DNA of 46,143 bases from an uncultured Acidimicrobiales bacterium (GTDB lineage Bacteria > Actinomycetota > Acidimicrobiia > Acidimicrobiales > UBA10347), in the NCBI GenBank assembly GCA_938015575.1, contig CALLPT010000157.1:1-46143 (forward strand). Reading direction: 5' to 3'. Below the pieces are notes generated by a model, which was not told where the DNA came from, made no database searches, and was given only the letters and a program-made list of their open reading frames with translations. Below, piece after piece: positions 25,445-34,479 of the stretch (position 1 is its first letter; every line of letters starts with the position of its first letter). Both the position numbers and the translations under genes were made by a program.

Positions 25445-26560
25445 ATGGCCGATTCGCTCGTCGAGTTCCGCAACGAAGTCGCCGAATTCCTTGACACCTC
25501 GATCGCCGACGGGACCGCCTGTCCTGCCTTCGGCTCGATCATGCCGCCCGACATGTTCGACGCGGCCCGAGCCTGGCAACGACGCATCTTCGAACGCGGC
25601 TATGCGGGCTTGCACTGGCCGACCGAGTACGGCGGACAGGGCTTGAGCGTCGAGCACCACCATGTGTGGACCGAAGAATGCGCTCGGCGCCAGCTCGCGT
25701 CGTACATGAACTTTCAGGGGTTCGTTCTGGCCGGGCCGGCGATCCTGAAGTTCGGAACCGAGGAACAGAAGCAGCAATATCTGCGGTCGACCTTGGCCGC
25801 CGAGATCGTGTGGTGTCAGCTCTTCAGCGAACCGGGGAGCGGCAGCGATCTCGTCAGCCTCTCGACCAAAGCCGAGGCCGATGGTGACGGCTGGGTGGTG
25901 ACCGGGCAAAAGGTCTGGTCCTCGACCGCGCAACTCGCCCAGCACGGCATCTTGCTGGCACGGACCAATGGCGATGACCCCGGCCACGGTGGCATTTCGT
26001 TCTTCCTCTTCGACATGGCGTCGCCCGGCGTCGACGTGCGACCACTCAAGCAGATGACCGGCGATCAAGAGTTCTGCGAGGTGTTCCTCGACGCAGCACC
26101 CGTAGCCCAGGCCGACCTGCTTGGTCCTCTGCACGGCGGTTGGCGGGTGGCAACTTCGGTGCTGGCCGACGAACGTTCCGCGGTTGGTGCCGCCGGCATC
26201 GGACTCGAACAGCGGACCGAAGCCTTGTTGGCCCAGACCCGCGATCTGGGACCGGTCGAACGCGACCGCGTGGTCGACATCGCGGTCGCAGCCAGCGCAA
26301 CCCGGCGCCTGCTCGACCGGAGCGCGGGCGACCCCTTCCTCGGCCCGCTGGTCAAGCTGGCGATGACCGAGTTCGAGACGACGCGCACCCGGGCATCGGT
26401 CGACCTACTCGGTCCGGCCGGAGCCGGTGTCGGCGATCCCCAGACCGAGTTCCTCTACGCACCCGGCATGCGGGTCGCAGGAGGCACCAGTGAGATTCAG
26501 CGAAACCTCATCGGCGAGCGACTGCTCGGTCTGCCGCGCGAGCCGAAACCTCGTAGCTGA
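25445..26560 (+). CDS. acyl-CoA dehydrogenase family protein
   Basis: 371 residues. The FAD-binding middle part reads CQLFSEPGSGSDLVSLSTKAEADGDGWVVTGQKVWSS, and the C-terminal helix region ends GGTSEIQRNLIGERLLGLPRE. Enzymes of this family oxidise acyl-CoA at C2-C3 and pass electrons to ETF. An ETF pair is encoded 10 kb away (36-38 kb). The N-terminus is slightly short but includes GLHWPTEYGGQGL. It overlaps no neighbour and converges on mscS. The acyl chain preference cannot be read. Confidence 0.88.
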   Translation: MADSLVEFRNEVAEFLDTSIADGTACPAFGSIMPPDMFDAARAWQRRIFERGYAGLHWPTEYGGQGLSVEHHHVWTEECARRQLASYMNFQGFVLAGPAILKFGTEEQKQQYLRSTLAAEIVWCQLFSEPGSGSDLVSLSTKAEADGDGWVVTGQKVWSSTAQLAQHGILLARTNGDDPGHGGISFFLFDMASPGVDVRPLKQMTGDQEFCEVFLDAAPVAQADLLGPLHGGWRVATSVLADERSAVGAAGIGLEQRTEALLAQTRDLGPVERDRVVDIAVAASATRRLLDRSAGDPFLGPLVKLAMTEFETTRTRASVDLLGPAGAGVGDPQTEFLYAPGMRVAGGTSEIQRNLIGERLLGLPREPKPRS

Positions 26561-26577
26561 ATTCAGCCAGGACTGCT

Positions 26578-27606
26578 TCAGCCGTCCTCGCCAACCAGAC
26601 TGCGCGGGTCCGCACTCGGCTCCGCACCCCGCACATGCAAGACACGCTGCGGGTACGGGATGTCGATGCCGGCAGCGTCGAATGCCTCTTTGATGCGCAG
26701 GCGAAGCTCTCGCTGGACGCGCCACTGGGCTGACGGATCGGTCTTGACCACCAAACGAAGCGTGATCCCGCTGTCACCGAGCGACTGCACGCCCAGCACC
26801 GTCGGGTCCTCGATGATGTCGCCGGCGAGACCATCCACATGGGTCTCGCGCCAATAGTCGTCGGCCACGTCGTTCATGATGCGCATTGCCTCGCGCAAGT
26901 CGGTTTCGTAGGCGACGCTGAGATCGACGACCGCGTTCGACCACAGCTGCGAGTGGTTGCCAACCTTGCGAATCGTGCCGTTGGGGATGTGCCACACCGT
27001 GCCCGAGAGGTCGCGCAGCTTCGTCGTGCGGAGGGTGATGTTCTCGACCTCGCCGGTGACGCCCTCGACCTCGATGACATCACCCACGCCGTATTGGTCT
27101 TCGATCAACATGAAGGTGCCGGACAAAAAGTCGCTCACGACCGACTGCGCGCCGAAACCAATGGCGATGCCGACAACACCGGCACCGGCGAGCAGGGGCG
27201 CCAAGTTGATGTCGAACTCGCCGAGCACCAGGAGCGAGGCGACCGAGAACGTCACCACCGTGACGAGGCTCTTGAGGACCGATTCGATTGCCTCGGCGCG
27301 GGCCGGGGCGCGCGCGGCCTCGCTCTGGTTCATCTCGGACCCGCCGGGACCAAGACTGCGCAACACACGCAATCTCGGATGCGATGGTGTCGTGCGGATC
27401 TGGTCGCTCAGGGCACCGATCGTGCGTCGAGCGAGGCGGTTCACGCACCACGCCAAGATGAGGATGACCACGACCCGTATCGGACGGTCGATCACCCATT
27501 CGCTCAGACCGGCGATGGTCTCGTTGCCGGTCCACTCGTAGACACGGGTGCACACCCGGCTGGGGTCTTGAAAGCCGCAGGCTCGGATCTCACCACTTGT
27601 CTGCAC
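26578..27606 (-). CDS. MscS family mechanosensitive channel
   Basis: 342 residues. An N-terminal extracytoplasmic tail (possible Cys pair), then membrane helices near residues 42-60 and 110-130. The pore helix follows, leading into GAQSVVSDFLSGTFMLIEDQYGVGDVIEV, the MscS signature joining the channel to its cytoplasmic vestibule. The soluble part contains NGTIRKVGNHS and a closing alpha-beta domain. It releases solutes on osmotic downshock. The GTG at 27606 is used; no leaderless box is seen there, so the start is uncertain by some residues. Confidence 0.87.
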   Translation of the reverse strand: MQTSGEIRACGFQDPSRVCTRVYEWTGNETIAGLSEWVIDRPIRVVVILILAWCVNRLARRTIGALSDQIRTTPSHPRLRVLRSLGPGGSEMNQSEAARAPARAEAIESVLKSLVTVVTFSVASLLVLGEFDINLAPLLAGAGVVGIAIGFGAQSVVSDFLSGTFMLIEDQYGVGDVIEVEGVTGEVENITLRTTKLRDLSGTVWHIPNGTIRKVGNHSQLWSNAVVDLSVAYETDLREAMRIMNDVADDYWRETHVDGLAGDIIEDPTVLGVQSLGDSGITLRLVVKTDPSAQWRVQRELRLRIKEAFDAAGIDIPYPQRVLHVRGAEPSADPRSLVGEDG

Positions 27607-27672
27607 GGACGAATTGTTGCACGCCGGTTCGAGCCGACAACCGGACCCACCGCAGGTTGTCGCGGGCGATGG

Positions 27673-28461
27673 TTAGGTGTGCATCTCGACGACGACGCCG
27701 TAATGGTCGCTCGGAACCTTGCCGTCGACCGGTTCGGTGCCGAAGAGTTCGGCGCTGTGTGGGTTGCCTCGGGGCCGGTCCTTGCGGGGCCAGGCGATCA
27801 ATACATAGTCGAGACGGCGATCCGGCCAGGCCGAGTTGTTGACGTACGGACTGTCCGAGGACCAGGTGATGCCGTCGCCGTCGCCGCACTGTTCCCAACA
27901 GTCGGTCCAGACGCGGCCCTTCACATAGGGCTTGGAACGGCCATTGAGGCGGCGAAACTCGTCGCTGTCGGGCACCGTGTTCAGGTCGCCGACCAGGACC
28001 GGGGGAAGGTCGCCGACGTTGAGCGTCTCGATGAACTCGGAGATCTCTTGTAGCTGATCCATACGGATCTCAGACTCGTCATAGGCGAAGTTGAGATGCG
28101 TCGTGAAGAAGGGGAGCACGCCGTGAGGCGTCGCGATGAGCGTGCCCAGGACGGTGCGATACATCCGGCCCTTCCCGTCGTCGAGAAATCGATGCTCGGC
28201 ATCGAGGATCGGCCAGCGCGACAGCACCGCGTTTCCCATGCCCTTCTCGGGATCGTCGGGTGCGTCTTCGGGACGATTGCCGACCCAGGACTGCTCGAAG
28301 CCCAGGTGTTCGGCGAGTCGTTCAACCTGGCCGGGCCAGCTTTCCTGCACACCAATGACGTCGGCGGCGACGGACGCGAGGGTGGATCGAATACCGGACT
28401 GGCGAGCCTCGTAGTCGCCGAACTGCCATCGCAGGTTCCAGGTTGCCAAACGAATCGTCAT
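27673..28461 (-). CDS. endonuclease/exonuclease/phosphatase (EEP) family protein
   Basis: 262 residues with the full DNase I-like metal site: ATWNLRW, GVQESW, THLNFAYDES, GDLNTVPDSDEF, DYVLIAW, and SDHYGVVVE at the end. The fold cleaves phosphodiester bonds in nucleic acids, sphingomyelin or inositol phosphates. No signal peptide is visible, so it is cytoplasmic. The substrate is not evident, and neighbours (mscS, an MFS gene) give no clue. Confidence 0.87.
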   Translation of the reverse strand: MTIRLATWNLRWQFGDYEARQSGIRSTLASVAADVIGVQESWPGQVERLAEHLGFEQSWVGNRPEDAPDDPEKGMGNAVLSRWPILDAEHRFLDDGKGRMYRTVLGTLIATPHGVLPFFTTHLNFAYDESEIRMDQLQEISEFIETLNVGDLPPVLVGDLNTVPDSDEFRRLNGRSKPYVKGRVWTDCWEQCGDGDGITWSSDSPYVNNSAWPDRRLDYVLIAWPRKDRPRGNPHSAELFGTEPVDGKVPSDHYGVVVEMHT

Positions 28462-28515
28462 GGCCCTGAGTCTGGCGCCGGAGCCGGCCCAATGCCCAGC
28501 TCCACCCGTTGCGGG

Positions 28516-29733
28516 TTAGGCGTGAGGGTCGGCCAGGTCGTGGTCTTCGGGGGAATAGGTCGTCCAGGCGGTCGGTCCGGCGACGAGCATGCCAACGATC
28601 GCCATCACCAGCACCGTGCCGGCGCCGACCCAATACGCCATCTGCTGTCCCTGCGACTCGTAGACCCATCCGGTGATCGGCGCCATGATGCCGGCCCCCA
28701 GCGCTTGCATGCCGCCCAAGAGTCCTTGCGCGCCGGCCTGGCGGTGCTCGGGGACCGTGAGCCCGACCGCCACGCCACTTGCCGCGAACGTCAGGCCGTC
28801 GGTGATGGCGTGTCCCATCGTGAACGCGAAGATCACCGCGCCAACGGTCAACACGCCATAGATGCCCATGAACATCGAGGCCACGACCAGGCCGATGGCA
28901 GCGATGCGGAACGGTCCTCGGCGCTGTGCAAGCTTCCCCGCGAACGGTCCAAGTAGTACGAGCGGAATCGCGAACAGCGCGATGCCCAAGTTCGCCATCC
29001 ACTCGGGTGTGTCGAGGTCGCTGTGCACGACATCCCAGAGCGCATCGAACGTGCCGATCATCACGAAGGTCGCCGTACCCAGGATCACCGCGCCGGCGAA
29101 CGGCCGGATCCGCAGCAGGTCGAAGGCGAATCGGCTTGGCTCGATTTCCAGGTTCTCGTTCTCTTCGACGTTGGCGAGCACGAGCACTGCCGCGACCGCG
29201 TTCGCCGCCGCGACCACCACGAACGGGCCCGGGATCCCGAGCGGGCCGACGAGCACGGCCGAGATCACGGGGCCAATCGCGAAACCTGCCACGTCGGTCG
29301 AGAAGAGAATGCCCAGGTTCCGACCAACGTTCTCTTTGGACTGCACGACGACGAATCGCTTCAGCGGCGGGATCGCCGCCCCGATCCCGAGCCCCGAGAT
29401 GATGCGACCGAGCAGCAGTACCGATGCCGTCGTGCCGAAGCCGAGCATGATCAGGCCAACGATGTTCGCGGCCGTGCCGCCGACGATCATGACCTTTGCC
29501 CGGCCCTGGTCGCCCAGCGGACCCAGCAAGGTCTGGGAGACAAAGGCGACGAGGAAGCCAACGCCGATGATCAATCCGATCATCGACTCGCTGATCCCGT
29601 ACTCGTCGCGGTAGTCGCCGACCAGCGTGAACAGGGTTCCGTAGCCCGAGGACAACGCCGCCGACATGGCGAAGAGCGACCAATGAACCTGGTCGCCCTT
29701 CTCTGTCGTCGCCTTGACGTCGGTCGCAGTCAC
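28516..29733 (-). CDS. MFS transporter
   Basis: 405 residues and about 12 membrane helices from a GTG at 29733. The loop 2-3 motif is GPLGDQGRAKVMIVG, a variant of GxxxDRxGRR. The central loop holds VEENENLEIEPSR, and helix-loop LAQRRGPFRIAAIG mirrors the motif. LLGGMQALGAGIMAPITGWVYES near helix 11 is typical of DHA1-like exporters. It has a TAGCCT box upstream and sits downstream of the RND gene (26 bp gap), so it may be expressed alone. Confidence 0.85.
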   Translation of the reverse strand: MTATDVKATTEKGDQVHWSLFAMSAALSSGYGTLFTLVGDYRDEYGISESMIGLIIGVGFLVAFVSQTLLGPLGDQGRAKVMIVGGTAANIVGLIMLGFGTTASVLLLGRIISGLGIGAAIPPLKRFVVVQSKENVGRNLGILFSTDVAGFAIGPVISAVLVGPLGIPGPFVVVAAANAVAAVLVLANVEENENLEIEPSRFAFDLLRIRPFAGAVILGTATFVMIGTFDALWDVVHSDLDTPEWMANLGIALFAIPLVLLGPFAGKLAQRRGPFRIAAIGLVVASMFMGIYGVLTVGAVIFAFTMGHAITDGLTFAASGVAVGLTVPEHRQAGAQGLLGGMQALGAGIMAPITGWVYESQGQQMAYWVGAGTVLVMAIVGMLVAGPTAWTTYSPEDHDLADPHA

Positions 29734-29739
29734 CGGGGC

Positions 29740-29745
29740 AGGCTA
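29740..29745 (-). promoter_or_regulatory. -10 box for the MFS gene
   Basis: TAGCCT on the minus strand, 6 nt before the GTG at 29733. Confidence 0.42.
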
Positions 29746-29759
29746 CGCCCCGCCAGGTG

Positions 29760-32420
29760 CTACGTCGCGATGGTTTCGGGGATCTGTGCTGAACGCCTCC
29801 AAGGGGTGCGCACCTTGTCGCGCAACCACTCGAACGCCAGGTAGTAGTATGGGAACGACACCAGGACCAGCAGCGTGCTCGAGAGCAACCCGAAGATGAT
29901 GGTGAAGCCCAGCGCTTCCCAGAACGGGTCGGAGAGCGCGAGTGGCAACACGCCGGCGACGGTGGTGAGCGTGGTGGCGATGAGCGGCCGGAAGCGGCGG
30001 CGCACGGCTTCGGCGATTGCCTCTTGGCGCGTCGCACCCAGTGCCCGTTCTTGGTTCGCGAAGTCGGTCAGCAGGATCGTGTTGTTGACGGCGATACCGA
30101 TCAGGCCGAGCAGGCCAAGCATCACGAAGAAGCTGATCTGGTTGTCGGTCAGCAACAGGCCGCCGAACACGCCGAAGAAGCTGAAAGGGATCGCCAGGAA
30201 CACGAGCAACCATTGGATCGAGCTGCGGAACTGGATGATCAGCAGCACCAGCATCAAGCCAAGGGCGATCATGAACGCCCGCGGCATCGAACTGAACGAC
30301 TCTTGGTTGTCGCTCTCGAGCCCGAAGTCGAAGCCGAGGGCATCGGCCTCGAGTCCAAGGTCGGCGAGGGCGGCGGCATCGAACTGGTTCTCGATGAATG
30401 CCTGGGTCTCGGCTGTCGTCGTGGTGACGTCGTCGGCGTCGAATCGAGCCTGGACTTCGACATAGCGGCGGCCGTCTTGCCGCGTGATCGAATCGAGCAG
30501 CGTGAGTTGCGTCTCGACGACGTTGAACGTCGTGCCATTCGGGCGCTCGATAGCCGCTCCATCGATCGCGGCGCGGATCGCCTCGGCCCCGTTCAAGAGG
30601 GAGGCATCGTCGTTGCCGAAGAGTTGCATCTGGAATGGGAACAGCAGCTCAGGTGGGCCGGCCGACTGCTGGTTGAAGACGACTCGGGCACCGTCGACCC
30701 CGTCGGCGATGGGCTGAAGAACGTCTTCGACGATGATCGGCGCTCGATCGCGCCCGCCCATGGCGACCAGTTCGAACTGGGCGCTCGCGCCCCGGCTGTT
30801 ACCGAGGAAGGTGTAGACCCGCTCGAGGTCGTCGCCGAGCGCATCGGCGGCTGCTTGGTTGGTGGCCCGGGCGATGGCTTCGGCCTGCTCCGTGGTGGTG
30901 CCGGGGTCGAACGTGTACTCGACGGCCACGAAGTTCGAGTCCTTCTGTGGCGGGAAGATGTTGAAGCCGACGTTTGGCGCGAAGACGAACAGCCCGATGC
31001 CGGTAAGCAGGATGCTGAACAGGAATCCGCCGATGCCGATGGCCATGCCCTTGGCGCCTTGGACCAGCGGCAGCGAGGCCGCGGCGTTCGCCATGCGGTC
31101 CTGGAGCCGGGCGATCGGGCCGGCGGCCGGGGGAGCGGGAAGCACGAGGTAGCGCGCCGCCAGCGGGATGATGATCAGCGAGAGCAGCAGTGAGACCGTC
31201 AGGGCGATGATCACCGAGATCGGCAGGATCTTGATGAAGTCGCCGAGCACGCCGCTTATGGCCAGCATCGGGGCGAACACGAGGAGCGTGGTGATGGTCC
31301 CGGAGACCGAGGCCGCACCCACCCGTTTGATGGCGTGACCGATGATTTCGATCGCGTCGTCGCCGTCTCGGAACGCGTCGATCGCTTCGGTGATGACGAT
31401 CGAGTCGTCGACGAAGAGGCCGAGCGCCAGAATCACGCCGAACAGTGAGATCGTCGACAGGCTGATGCCGACGATCCAGAGCACGCCCATCGTCACCGCG
31501 ATGACGGTGACCAAGAAGACGGCGGTAATGATCGAGGCGCGCCACGAGATGAGCAGCAGGGCAATGAGTGCGACGGCGATCACGCCGGTCAACACGTTGG
31601 ACTGCAGCGAGCTGATCTGCTGGCGGATCTGGGTCGCCTGGTCGATCGCGACGACGGCATCGAATCCGCTCGCCAGCGCGTCTGCATCGTCGATGTCGTC
31701 GAGGACCGAATCGGTCGCGTCTCTGATGCCGAGTGAGTCGATGCCGTCGGCGGACACCAGGCCGATGGCGATGCTGGGCACGAGCTGAGCTTCGGCCCCG
31801 GTGCCGACGCTCAGCTGGTTGAACCGGGCGACCCGCTCGACCTGTTCGCCGGTGGCGGGGTTCACGCCACGGTCGCTCAGGTCGAGAACTTCGACCCGAG
31901 CAATGTCACCGTTTGCCTCGAAGAACGGCACGAGTGCTTCGGCAGCGACCTGCAGGTCGCCAGGTGTAGCGGAGCCGTCGGCGTGCACACCAACGAGCAA
32001 GTCGAACTCGTTGAGGAACCGCGCTGCGTCGACGGGCTCGGCGGAGAAGTCGACTTCGTCGGGAATGGCGGCCCGCTCGACCGCGTCCGCGATAAGGGAC
32101 GCGCCTTGGGCCGAGGTCACCGTCTCTTCGAACTCACCGATGATTGTGAAGACGCTCTGGCGCGAAACGGTGGTGACCGTCGTGACGCGGTCATCGCGAA
32201 GCAGGTCTTCGGCGATGGGGGTGACGAGTGCGTCGACCTGGTCTTCGTCGTCGACGAACCAGACGCCGTTGCCGAGGGCAACGGGGATGTCGACCGGCGG
32301 GAACCCCTCGCGTGGAAGCAGCGAGAGGTACGAGACCGCGCCGAAGATGAACAGCCCGACCCACAGGATCAGGGTGACCGCGGAACGGCGGGCAAAGAAC
32401 TGGACGAACCTACTGAGCAT
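29760..32420 (-). CDS. efflux RND transporter permease (AcrB-like) without visible partners
   Basis: 886 residues. One N-terminal membrane helix, a porter domain of about 250 residues, a bundle with GVILALGLFVDDSIVITEAIDAFR (the proton-relay Asp pair), a second porter domain, and a last membrane block with MLGLLGLIGIAVNNTILLTDFANQERALG. The two-fold repeat is complete, but the protein is about 140 residues shorter than Gram-negative AcrB, mainly in the porter and docking parts. No membrane fusion protein or outer-membrane channel gene is adjacent, consistent with a monoderm host. Substrate unknown. Confidence 0.87.
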   Translation of the reverse strand: MLSRFVQFFARRSAVTLILWVGLFIFGAVSYLSLLPREGFPPVDIPVALGNGVWFVDDEDQVDALVTPIAEDLLRDDRVTTVTTVSRQSVFTIIGEFEETVTSAQGASLIADAVERAAIPDEVDFSAEPVDAARFLNEFDLLVGVHADGSATPGDLQVAAEALVPFFEANGDIARVEVLDLSDRGVNPATGEQVERVARFNQLSVGTGAEAQLVPSIAIGLVSADGIDSLGIRDATDSVLDDIDDADALASGFDAVVAIDQATQIRQQISSLQSNVLTGVIAVALIALLLISWRASIITAVFLVTVIAVTMGVLWIVGISLSTISLFGVILALGLFVDDSIVITEAIDAFRDGDDAIEIIGHAIKRVGAASVSGTITTLLVFAPMLAISGVLGDFIKILPISVIIALTVSLLLSLIIIPLAARYLVLPAPPAAGPIARLQDRMANAAASLPLVQGAKGMAIGIGGFLFSILLTGIGLFVFAPNVGFNIFPPQKDSNFVAVEYTFDPGTTTEQAEAIARATNQAAADALGDDLERVYTFLGNSRGASAQFELVAMGGRDRAPIIVEDVLQPIADGVDGARVVFNQQSAGPPELLFPFQMQLFGNDDASLLNGAEAIRAAIDGAAIERPNGTTFNVVETQLTLLDSITRQDGRRYVEVQARFDADDVTTTTAETQAFIENQFDAAALADLGLEADALGFDFGLESDNQESFSSMPRAFMIALGLMLVLLIIQFRSSIQWLLVFLAIPFSFFGVFGGLLLTDNQISFFVMLGLLGLIGIAVNNTILLTDFANQERALGATRQEAIAEAVRRRFRPLIATTLTTVAGVLPLALSDPFWEALGFTIIFGLLSSTLLVLVSFPYYYLAFEWLRDKVRTPWRRSAQIPETIAT

Positions 32421-32530
32421 CGGGAACTCCGTGGCAATTCGCGCCCGCCCAGAGAGCGGAGCGCGGCGATGGGGGGTGTCGCCGACGGTAGTCAGAGACC
32501 TCCCGTCGTGCGTGACTGAAGACGGGTGGT

Positions 32531-33190
32531 GTGACGGATGCCCAGTTCGTCTGCCACCATGGCAACGTGCTGTTGTTCTTTGGGTGGCGCCCGCGCTCCA
32601 CGACCGTCGACACCGGGATCTTCCACTGTCCTCGTGAAGGCGGCGATCGCGGCTACGAACTCAAGTCGTCGCGCCGCTGGTTCACGCTGTTCTTCATCCC
32701 GGTGATCCCGCTCAACGAGCTGGGCGACTTCGTCGAATGTGCGAGCTGCAAGTCGACCTTCTATCCGTCGGTGCTCGACGAACGCACCACGGGTCAGATC
32801 CAAGACATCACCACGATCGCGATTCGCCACGTCGCCATAGCGATGCTGCATGCCGACGGCGCGGTCGATCAGCGGGAGCGCGAAGCGGCTCTGACGGTGG
32901 TGCAGCGGTTCGCGTCGACGCCGTATGGTCATGCCGATCTCGAGGCCGACCTGGCTGAGCTGTCCGCCGCAGATCTCACCGATCACCTCGAAGAGCTTGG
33001 ATCGATCCTGAGCCCGGACGGGCGAGAGAACGTCTTGACGAGCGCGGTGTATCTCGCTGGATCCGATGGCCACGTCGACCCGCAAGAGATGGAAGTCGCT
33101 CGTCGCGTCGGCCGCGCCCTCACCATGAGCAGCGCCCACATCGAAGGCACCGTTCAACAAGAGCTCGCCCGCCTCGGCCTCTCCAACTAA
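32531..33190 (+). CDS. zinc-ribbon/TerB-like domain protein
   Basis: 219 residues from a GTG at 32531; an in-frame GTG at 32567 gives the more family-like start LLFFGWRPR. The N-terminal half matches the short ribbon unit ...FHCPRE...GYELKSSRRWFTLFFIPVIPLNELGDFVECASCKSTFYP. The first Cys pair is reduced to one Cys, so metal binding may be lost. The C-terminal half has two acidic TerB-like helices, MLHADGAVDQRERE and GSDGHVDPQEME. TerB domains bind Ca2+ or other metals. Role unknown; it is divergent from the RND gene. Confidence 0.75.
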   Translation: MTDAQFVCHHGNVLLFFGWRPRSTTVDTGIFHCPREGGDRGYELKSSRRWFTLFFIPVIPLNELGDFVECASCKSTFYPSVLDERTTGQIQDITTIAIRHVAIAMLHADGAVDQREREAALTVVQRFASTPYGHADLEADLAELSAADLTDHLEELGSILSPDGRENVLTSAVYLAGSDGHVDPQEMEVARRVGRALTMSSAHIEGTVQQELARLGLSN

Positions 33191-33194
33191 CCCC

Positions 33195-33219
33195 ACCCCG
33201 CCGAGCCGGACGCCGGGGT
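33195..33219 (+). terminator. weak hairpin after the TerB-like gene
   Basis: ACCCCG and CGGGGT arms with a 13-nt loop lie 4 bp past the stop at 33190. There is no T-tract. Confidence 0.25.
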
Positions 33220-33249
33220 CGGACCTCAAACGTTCCACCCTGGCCGCGA

Positions 33250-33268
33250 CTGCGGTCTGACACCGCAG
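33250..33268. repeat. REP-like inverted repeat upstream of the aminotransferase
   Basis: CTGCGGT-CTGAC-ACCGCAG is a perfect 7-bp stem. It contains the core TCTGACACC, also found in the palindrome downstream of the same gene. Confidence 0.5.
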
Positions 33269-33307
33269 CTGGCAAACCCCTTCGCCGCTTCGGGCCAGCT
33301 CGATCAC

Positions 33308-33313
33308 TACGGT
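33308..33313 (+). promoter_or_regulatory. -10 box for the aminotransferase gene
   Basis: TACGGT, 6 nt before the ATG at 33320. Confidence 0.45.
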
Positions 33314-33319
33314 TGCGCC

Positions 33320-34438
33320 ATGAGGATTGAACCGTTCGGCGTCGAGATGTGGATGAACGAGTTCGAGAACCACTGCGAGTACAACCTCGCCGAGACATGT
33401 GTGGCCTCGCTCACGGTGAACGAGCTCCTCGAGATGACCGGCGTCGGTGCCGAGGCCTTCGCTGACATCGCGGAGATGAAGCTCACCTACGGCGCCATCG
33501 AAGGCTCGCCCCGCCTGCGGTCGGCGATTGCCGCGCTGTACGACACGGTCGACCCAGCGAATGTCATCGTCACCCACGGTGCGATCGGCGCCAACAAGCT
33601 GGTGCACGAGACGATCGTCGAGCCGGGCGACCGAGTGATCTCGGTCCAACCGACCTACCAACAGCACTATTCGATCCCGGCCAGCTACGGCGCCGATGTG
33701 AAGATCCTGCAGCTGCGAGCCGAGAACGAGTTCCTGCCCGACCTCGCCGAGCTGCGTGCGCTCGTCACGGCGAACACCTCGCTCGTCGCGATCAACAATC
33801 CGAACAACCCGACCGGTTCACTCATGGACGGCGAGATGCTTGGTGAGATCGGTGAGATCGCCGCCAGCGTCGACGCCCGAGTCCTCTGCGACGAGGTGTA
33901 TCGCGGCATGAACCAGGAGGGCGACGGCACCGGCCCGTCGGTCGCCGACCTCATCCCCGGTGCGATCAGCACGGGCAGCATGTCCAAGGCGTTCTCGCTC
34001 GCCGGGCTGCGACTCGGCTGGATCGCCGCCCCGCCCGATCTCATCGAGGCGATCTTCTTCCACCGTGACTACAGCACCATCAGCGTTGGGATGATCGATG
34101 ACTATCTCGCAGCGATCGCGCTCGAGCACGCATCGACGATCCTTGAACGCAGTCGGTCGATCACCCGCGCCAACCTCGCCGTGCTCAGCGACTGGGTCGA
34201 TGCCGAGCCGCTCATCTCTTGGGTGAAGCCAAAGGCCGGCACGACGGCACTGCTGCGCTACGACGTCGATCTGGCGTCACGTGACTTCTGTGTGCGCTTG
34301 CTCGAGGAGACCGGGGTGATGTTCACGCCCGGAAGCGCCCTGGCGGTCGAGGGTCATGTCCGCGTCGGCTACGCGAACACTGGCAACGTCCTCGCCCAAG
34401 GCCTGCCCAAAGTCTCGGACTTCCTTCGCCAGTTCTGA
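33320..34438 (+). CDS. PLP-dependent aminotransferase, class I/II (capreomycidine synthase-like subfamily)
   Basis: 372 residues. It opens MRIEPFGVEMWMNEFENHCEYNLAETCVAS, an N-terminus shared with aminotransferases annotated near capreomycidine synthase/VioD. Landmarks are NNPNNPTGSLMD, CDEVYRGM, and the Schiff-base lysine in STGSMSKAFSLAGLRLGW. The closing FTPGSALAVEGHVRVGY holds the substrate carboxylate Arg. No antibiotic cluster surrounds it, so a primary amino acid aminotransferase is more likely than capreomycidine formation. It is flanked on both sides by REP-like inverted repeats. Confidence 0.85.
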   Translation: MRIEPFGVEMWMNEFENHCEYNLAETCVASLTVNELLEMTGVGAEAFADIAEMKLTYGAIEGSPRLRSAIAALYDTVDPANVIVTHGAIGANKLVHETIVEPGDRVISVQPTYQQHYSIPASYGADVKILQLRAENEFLPDLAELRALVTANTSLVAINNPNNPTGSLMDGEMLGEIGEIAASVDARVLCDEVYRGMNQEGDGTGPSVADLIPGAISTGSMSKAFSLAGLRLGWIAAPPDLIEAIFFHRDYSTISVGMIDDYLAAIALEHASTILERSRSITRANLAVLSDWVDAEPLISWVKPKAGTTALLRYDVDLASRDFCVRLLEETGVMFTPGSALAVEGHVRVGYANTGNVLAQGLPKVSDFLRQF

Positions 34439-34452
34439 TCCACGGCGCAACA

Positions 34453-34465
34453 GGTGTCAGACACC
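34453..34465. repeat. REP-like palindrome downstream of the aminotransferase
   Basis: GGTGTCAGACACC is a perfect 13-bp palindrome in the 41-bp gap between convergent genes. It shares the TCTGACACC core with the element at 33250. Confidence 0.5.
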
Positions 34466-34479
34466 GTTACGGTCCGCGG

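Noticed and set aside
27624-27644. GGTTCGAGCC resembling a tRNA T-loop, inside a CCGGTT/AACCGG inverted repeat
   Set aside because: No acceptor, D or anticodon arms can be drawn around it. It is at most a weak hairpin after the EEP gene with no T-tract.
28322-30037. A 571-codon minus-strand frame across the MFS and RND genes
   Set aside because: It is a shifted frame of two clear membrane proteins with no hydrophobic segments of its own.
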